Assembly: GCF_039532605.1 (NCBI RefSeq)
Contig: NZ_BAAARY010000001.1
Span: forward strand, 310,001-374,000
Length of the DNA stretch: 64,000 nt
Direction: 5' to 3'
From: Pilimelia columellifera
GTDB taxonomy: Bacteria > Actinomycetota > Actinomycetes > Mycobacteriales > Micromonosporaceae
Position 1 is the first letter of the stretch; each line of letters begins with the position of its first letter. The notes below the pieces were generated by a model. The model was not told the origin of the DNA, did not search any database, and saw nothing but the letters and a program-made list of their open reading frames with translations. Below are positions 61,354-64,000 of this stretch, in pieces. A program made the position numbers and the translations under genes.

Positions 61354-62526
61354 GTGCTGGGCTTCGTCGTCTTCATCAGCGTGGTGCTGCTCCTGGTGGC
61401 GGGCATCCATCTCTATCTGTGGCAGCGGCTCGTCCGGGACACCACCACTGCGGGCGGACGGGCCCGGCGGGTCGGCTCGTGGGCGGCGTTCGCGCTGGCG
61501 GTGAGCGTTCCGGCGTTGCTCATCGGCGGCCGGAGCGGGATCGGCTGGCTGGCCTGGGGGTACGTGTGGATCGCTGTGATGTTCTACCTCCTGGTGGCGT
61601 TGGTGGTCCTGGAGCTGCCGATGGCGCTGGCCCGCTGGCAGCTCCGGAAGCGGTCGGCCGGGGCCGCAACGTCGGCGTCGGCGTCGGCGTCGGCGTCGGA
61701 CCACGATCCGGAGCGCCGGCTGCTGCTGGCCCGTGGAGCGGCGATCGTGGCTGGCCTCACCGCGACCGGCGTCACCGCCTACGGCCTCAGGTCGGCCCTG
61801 GGACCGCCCCGGATCGCCCGGGCTCAGGTCCCGATCGGCAAGCTGCCGCGGGGCATGGACGGGTTCCGCATCGCCACCGTCTCGGACATCCACCTCGGCC
61901 CGCTGGCCGGACGGGCGCACACCGAGCGGATCGTTGCCATGATCAACCAGCTCGACGCCGATGTCGTGGCGATCGTCGGCGACCTGGTCGACGGCAGCGT
62001 CGGGGAGTTGGGTCCGGCGGCGGCGCCCCTGGGCAACCTGCGGTCCCGGCACGGGGCCTACTTTGTCACCGGGAACCACGAGTACTTCTCCGGCGCCCAG
62101 CAGTGGATCGACGAGCTGCCACGGTTGGGAATCCGGGTGCTCGCCAACCAACGTCAGGCGATCAACGGCCTCGATCTGGCCGGCGTCCACGACGTGGCGG
62201 GCGAGACCGAGGGCATGGGCCCGGACTTCGACGCCGCGCTTGGCGACCGCGACCCGGCCCGGCCGGTGGTGCTTCTCGCCCACCAACCGATCCAGGCCAG
62301 CGAGGCGGCCAGCCGCGGCGTGGATCTTCAGCTGTCCGGGCACACCCACGGTGGCCAGATGGCGCCGTTCAACCTCCTGGTGAAGCTCCAGCAACCGGTG
62401 GTCTCCGGCCTTGGCGAGGTCGACGGAATGCCGCTGTTCGTCACCAACGGCGCCGGCTTCTGGGGGCCGCCGGTGCGGGTCGGCGCTCCGCCGGAGATCG
62501 CCCTGGTGCAGCTACGCAGCGCCTGA
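61354..62526 (+). CDS. Membrane metallophosphoesterase (YkuE/YaeI-like)
   Basis: This 390-aa membrane-anchored phosphoesterase has three or four N-terminal membrane segments (residues ~1-105), an Ala-Ser linker made by a GTCGGC repeat and then the calcineurin-like domain. The metal motifs are complete: DIHLG (D-x-H), GDLVDG, GNHEYF and the C-terminal GHTHGGQ. Relatives act on lipid pyrophosphates or UDP-sugars outside the cytoplasm, but the substrate is not predictable. I chose the GTG at 61354, with AAAGGAA 9 bases upstream; the GTG at 61318 is an alternative. Confidence 0.88.
   Translation: MLGFVVFISVVLLLVAGIHLYLWQRLVRDTTTAGGRARRVGSWAAFALAVSVPALLIGGRSGIGWLAWGYVWIAVMFYLLVALVVLELPMALARWQLRKRSAGAATSASASASASDHDPERRLLLARGAAIVAGLTATGVTAYGLRSALGPPRIARAQVPIGKLPRGMDGFRIATVSDIHLGPLAGRAHTERIVAMINQLDADVVAIVGDLVDGSVGELGPAAAPLGNLRSRHGAYFVTGNHEYFSGAQQWIDELPRLGIRVLANQRQAINGLDLAGVHDVAGETEGMGPDFDAALGDRDPARPVVLLAHQPIQASEAASRGVDLQLSGHTHGGQMAPFNLLVKLQQPVVSGLGEVDGMPLFVTNGAGFWGPPVRVGAPPEIALVQLRSA
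61671..61698 (+). repeat. GTCGGC hexamer repeat in the metallophosphoesterase gene
   Basis: About 4.7 tandem copies of GTCGGC encode an Ala-Ser linker between the membrane part and the enzyme domain. Copy number could vary by slippage without breaking the frame. Confidence 0.75.
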
Positions 62527-62608
62527 CCGGCTGGCTCCGAGCCAGGACCGGGACAGGCGTGGGTGTGGCGATCACATGGGCGGGGCGAGCCGTGTGGCAG
62601 GATGCGGC

Positions 62609-64000
62609 GTGCCCCCGCTGCGTGCCGAACCGGTTTCCACTCCCGGCCGCCTCCCCGCCGGTCTCCCGTCTGACGGGTCGCCGCTGGGCCTGGGCCTGCC
62701 TTACGTCGCTGACCTGCACATCCATTCGTCCTATTCGCGCGCCTGTAGTCGCGAGCTGACGCTTCCGAATCTTGCCTGGTGGGCCCGGCGCAAGGGGATC
62801 TCGCTGCTCGGCACCGGGGATTTCACCCACCCCGCCTGGTACGACCATCTACGCGAGACGCTCATCCCCGCCGAGCCCGGGCTGTACCGGCTCCGGCCAC
62901 AGGAACAGGCCGATGTCGACCAACGCCTGCCGCCGTCGTTGAGCGCGCGGAGCGAGACCGATGATCCGGCCACCCGGTTCATGCTCCAGGTGGAGATCTC
63001 TACCATCTACAAGCGGGACGACCGCACCCGTAAGGTGCATCACCTCGTCTACCTACCGGATCTAGGCGCAGCCGCGCGGTTCAACCAGGCCCTCGGCCGC
63101 ATCGGCAACCTGGGCTCGGACGGACGGCCGATCCTCGGCCTCGACTCCCGCGACCTGCTGGAGATCGTGCTCACCGCCAGTCCGGACGGATACCTGGTGC
63201 CAGCGCACATCTGGACGCCGTGGTTCTCCGCCCTCGGCTCCAAGTCGGGCTTCGACGCCATCGCCGACTGCTACGCCGACCTCGCCGGGCACATCTTCGC
63301 GGTGGAGACCGGCCTGTCCAGTGATCCGGAAATGAACTGGCGGGTGTCCAGTCTGGACCGCTACCAGCTGGTCTCCAACTCGGACGCCCACTCCCCGCCA
63401 GCGCTGGGCCGGGAGGCGACACAGTTCACCGCGCCCATGGACTACCACGCGATCCGCGAGGCGCTGCGCACCGGCGAGGGCCTGCACGGCACCATCGAGT
63501 TCTTCCCCGAGGAGGGCAAGTACCACGCCGACGGGCACCGGGCGTGTGGCGTGAGCTGGTCCCCGGAGCAGACCCGACAGGCCGGCGGGTGCTGCCCGGA
63601 GTGCGGCAAACCGCTCACCGTCGGGGTGCTGTCGCGGGTGGAGGCGCTGGCGGACCGGCCGACCGGCCAACCCCGCCCGAACGTCCGTCCGGTGACGTAC
63701 CTGACCCCGCTGGCGGAGATCCTCGGGGAGATCAACCAGGTGGGGGCACGCAGTAAGACCGTCGCCGGCCGCTTGCGGCATCTGGTCGCCGAGATCGGGC
63801 CGGAGCTGACGATCCTCACCGCGGCGCCGGTGGAACGGATCGCCCGCGTCGGCGGCGAGCGCCTCGGCGAGGCGATCGGGCGGCTGCGACGCGGCGAGGT
63901 CCAGCGCGTCCCTGGCTTCGACGGCGAGTACGGCTCGATCACCCTGTTCCGGCCGGACGAGCTGCGGAAGGCTTCGGCGGGGCAGACTGAGGCGCTGTTC
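62609..64000 (+). CDS. Endonuclease Q-like PHP-domain protein (3' end beyond window)
   Basis: At least 464 aa are in the window, with no stop before the end. The PHP-type metal centre begins at ADLHIHSSYSRACS (about residue 34) and continues with a GTGDFTHPAW segment, LVPAHIWTPWFSALGSKSG and SNSDAHSP. A Cys4 zinc site (CGVSW...CCPECGK) lies near residue 320. These are marks of the endonuclease Q family, which cuts DNA at deaminated bases such as uracil and hypoxanthine in archaea and some bacteria. The GTG start at 62609 has AGGA 6 bases upstream. A helix-hairpin-helix-like C-terminal region follows. Confidence 0.86.
   Translation, partial: MPPLRAEPVSTPGRLPAGLPSDGSPLGLGLPYVADLHIHSSYSRACSRELTLPNLAWWARRKGISLLGTGDFTHPAWYDHLRETLIPAEPGLYRLRPQEQADVDQRLPPSLSARSETDDPATRFMLQVEISTIYKRDDRTRKVHHLVYLPDLGAAARFNQALGRIGNLGSDGRPILGLDSRDLLEIVLTASPDGYLVPAHIWTPWFSALGSKSGFDAIADCYADLAGHIFAVETGLSSDPEMNWRVSSLDRYQLVSNSDAHSPPALGREATQFTAPMDYHAIREALRTGEGLHGTIEFFPEEGKYHADGHRACGVSWSPEQTRQAGGCCPECGKPLTVGVLSRVEALADRPTGQPRPNVRPVTYLTPLAEILGEINQVGARSKTVAGRLRHLVAEIGPELTILTAAPVERIARVGGERLGEAIGRLRRGEVQRVPGFDGEYGSITLFRPDELRKASAGQTEALF

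Overview
The window is high-GC DNA from an actinomycete, most likely a member of the Micromonosporaceae (Micromonospora or a close relative). I infer this from the strong G/C bias at third codon positions, frequent GTG/TTG starts, many 1-4 base stop/start overlaps, several genes with little or no leader, and families typical of actinobacteria (DUF2795, DUF5709, DUF3618 with a holin-like partner, an Rv2629-like protein, class I lysyl-tRNA synthetase). The species is an inference. I see no rRNA, tRNA, CRISPR array, insertion sequence or prophage.

Layout. (1) 0-11.4 kb is a stress island: a large catalase, a phytoene-desaturase-like flavoprotein, an SDR, DUF2795, an Rv2629-like protein, hemerythrin plus DUF1360, an SRPBCC protein, a zinc alcohol dehydrogenase and a three-gene envelope-stress operon (DUF3618, holin-like protein, helical protein). 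Most of these carry a GNNT-N15/16-GGGTA promoter like that of the sigma-B/sigma-F stress factors. (2) 11.5-16.2 kb holds a UvrA paralogue coupled to a MASE1/PAS histidine kinase. (3) 16.1-24.0 kb is an exopolysaccharide locus: GT4 glycosyltransferase, flippase, polymerase, NeuD-type acyltransferase, DegT aminotransferase, low-molecular-weight tyrosine phosphatase and tyrosine autokinase. (4) 24-28.4 kb has a Tat-exported PhoX phosphatase, a PAS-GGDEF cyclase and a small secreted RGDW-repeat protein. (5) 28.5-33.8 kb is a two-gene operon: a Pls/PosA-type single-module NRPS with a lysine-like substrate code, and an M1 aminopeptidase. This resembles the poly-lysine synthetase and degrading-enzyme pair of Streptomyces albulus. 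(6) 33.8-46 kb holds a cold-shock protein, two more GGDEF proteins, a copper-only-type SOD lipoprotein, a NAPE-PLD-like hydrolase, DUF5709, an XRE-like regulator, a secreted M14 carboxypeptidase and AhcY. (7) 46.1-51.4 kb is metal resistance: CsoR, Csp, CopZ, a small membrane protein and CopA with three CsoR-type operators, followed by an arsR-aquaporin-arsC operon. (8) 51.5-64 kb contains a deaminase, an Sfp-type phosphopantetheinyl transferase, a secreted subtilase, LysRS, a sortase-anchored thioester adhesin, a GNAT enzyme, a fructosamine-kinase-like protein, MoaA and MoaD, a membrane metallophosphoesterase and the start of an endonuclease Q-like gene that runs off the window.

How the parts may work together. 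The stress genes look co-regulated although they are transcribed separately. The NRPS carrier domain needs a phosphopantetheinyl transferase, and one lies 18 kb downstream. Copper is sensed by CsoR, carried by CopZ, stored by Csp and exported by CopA. Arsenate would be reduced by ArsC and the arsenite released through the aquaporin. The exopolysaccharide genes form a Wzx/Wzy-type pathway under kinase/phosphatase control, but the initiating glycosyltransferase is not in this window.
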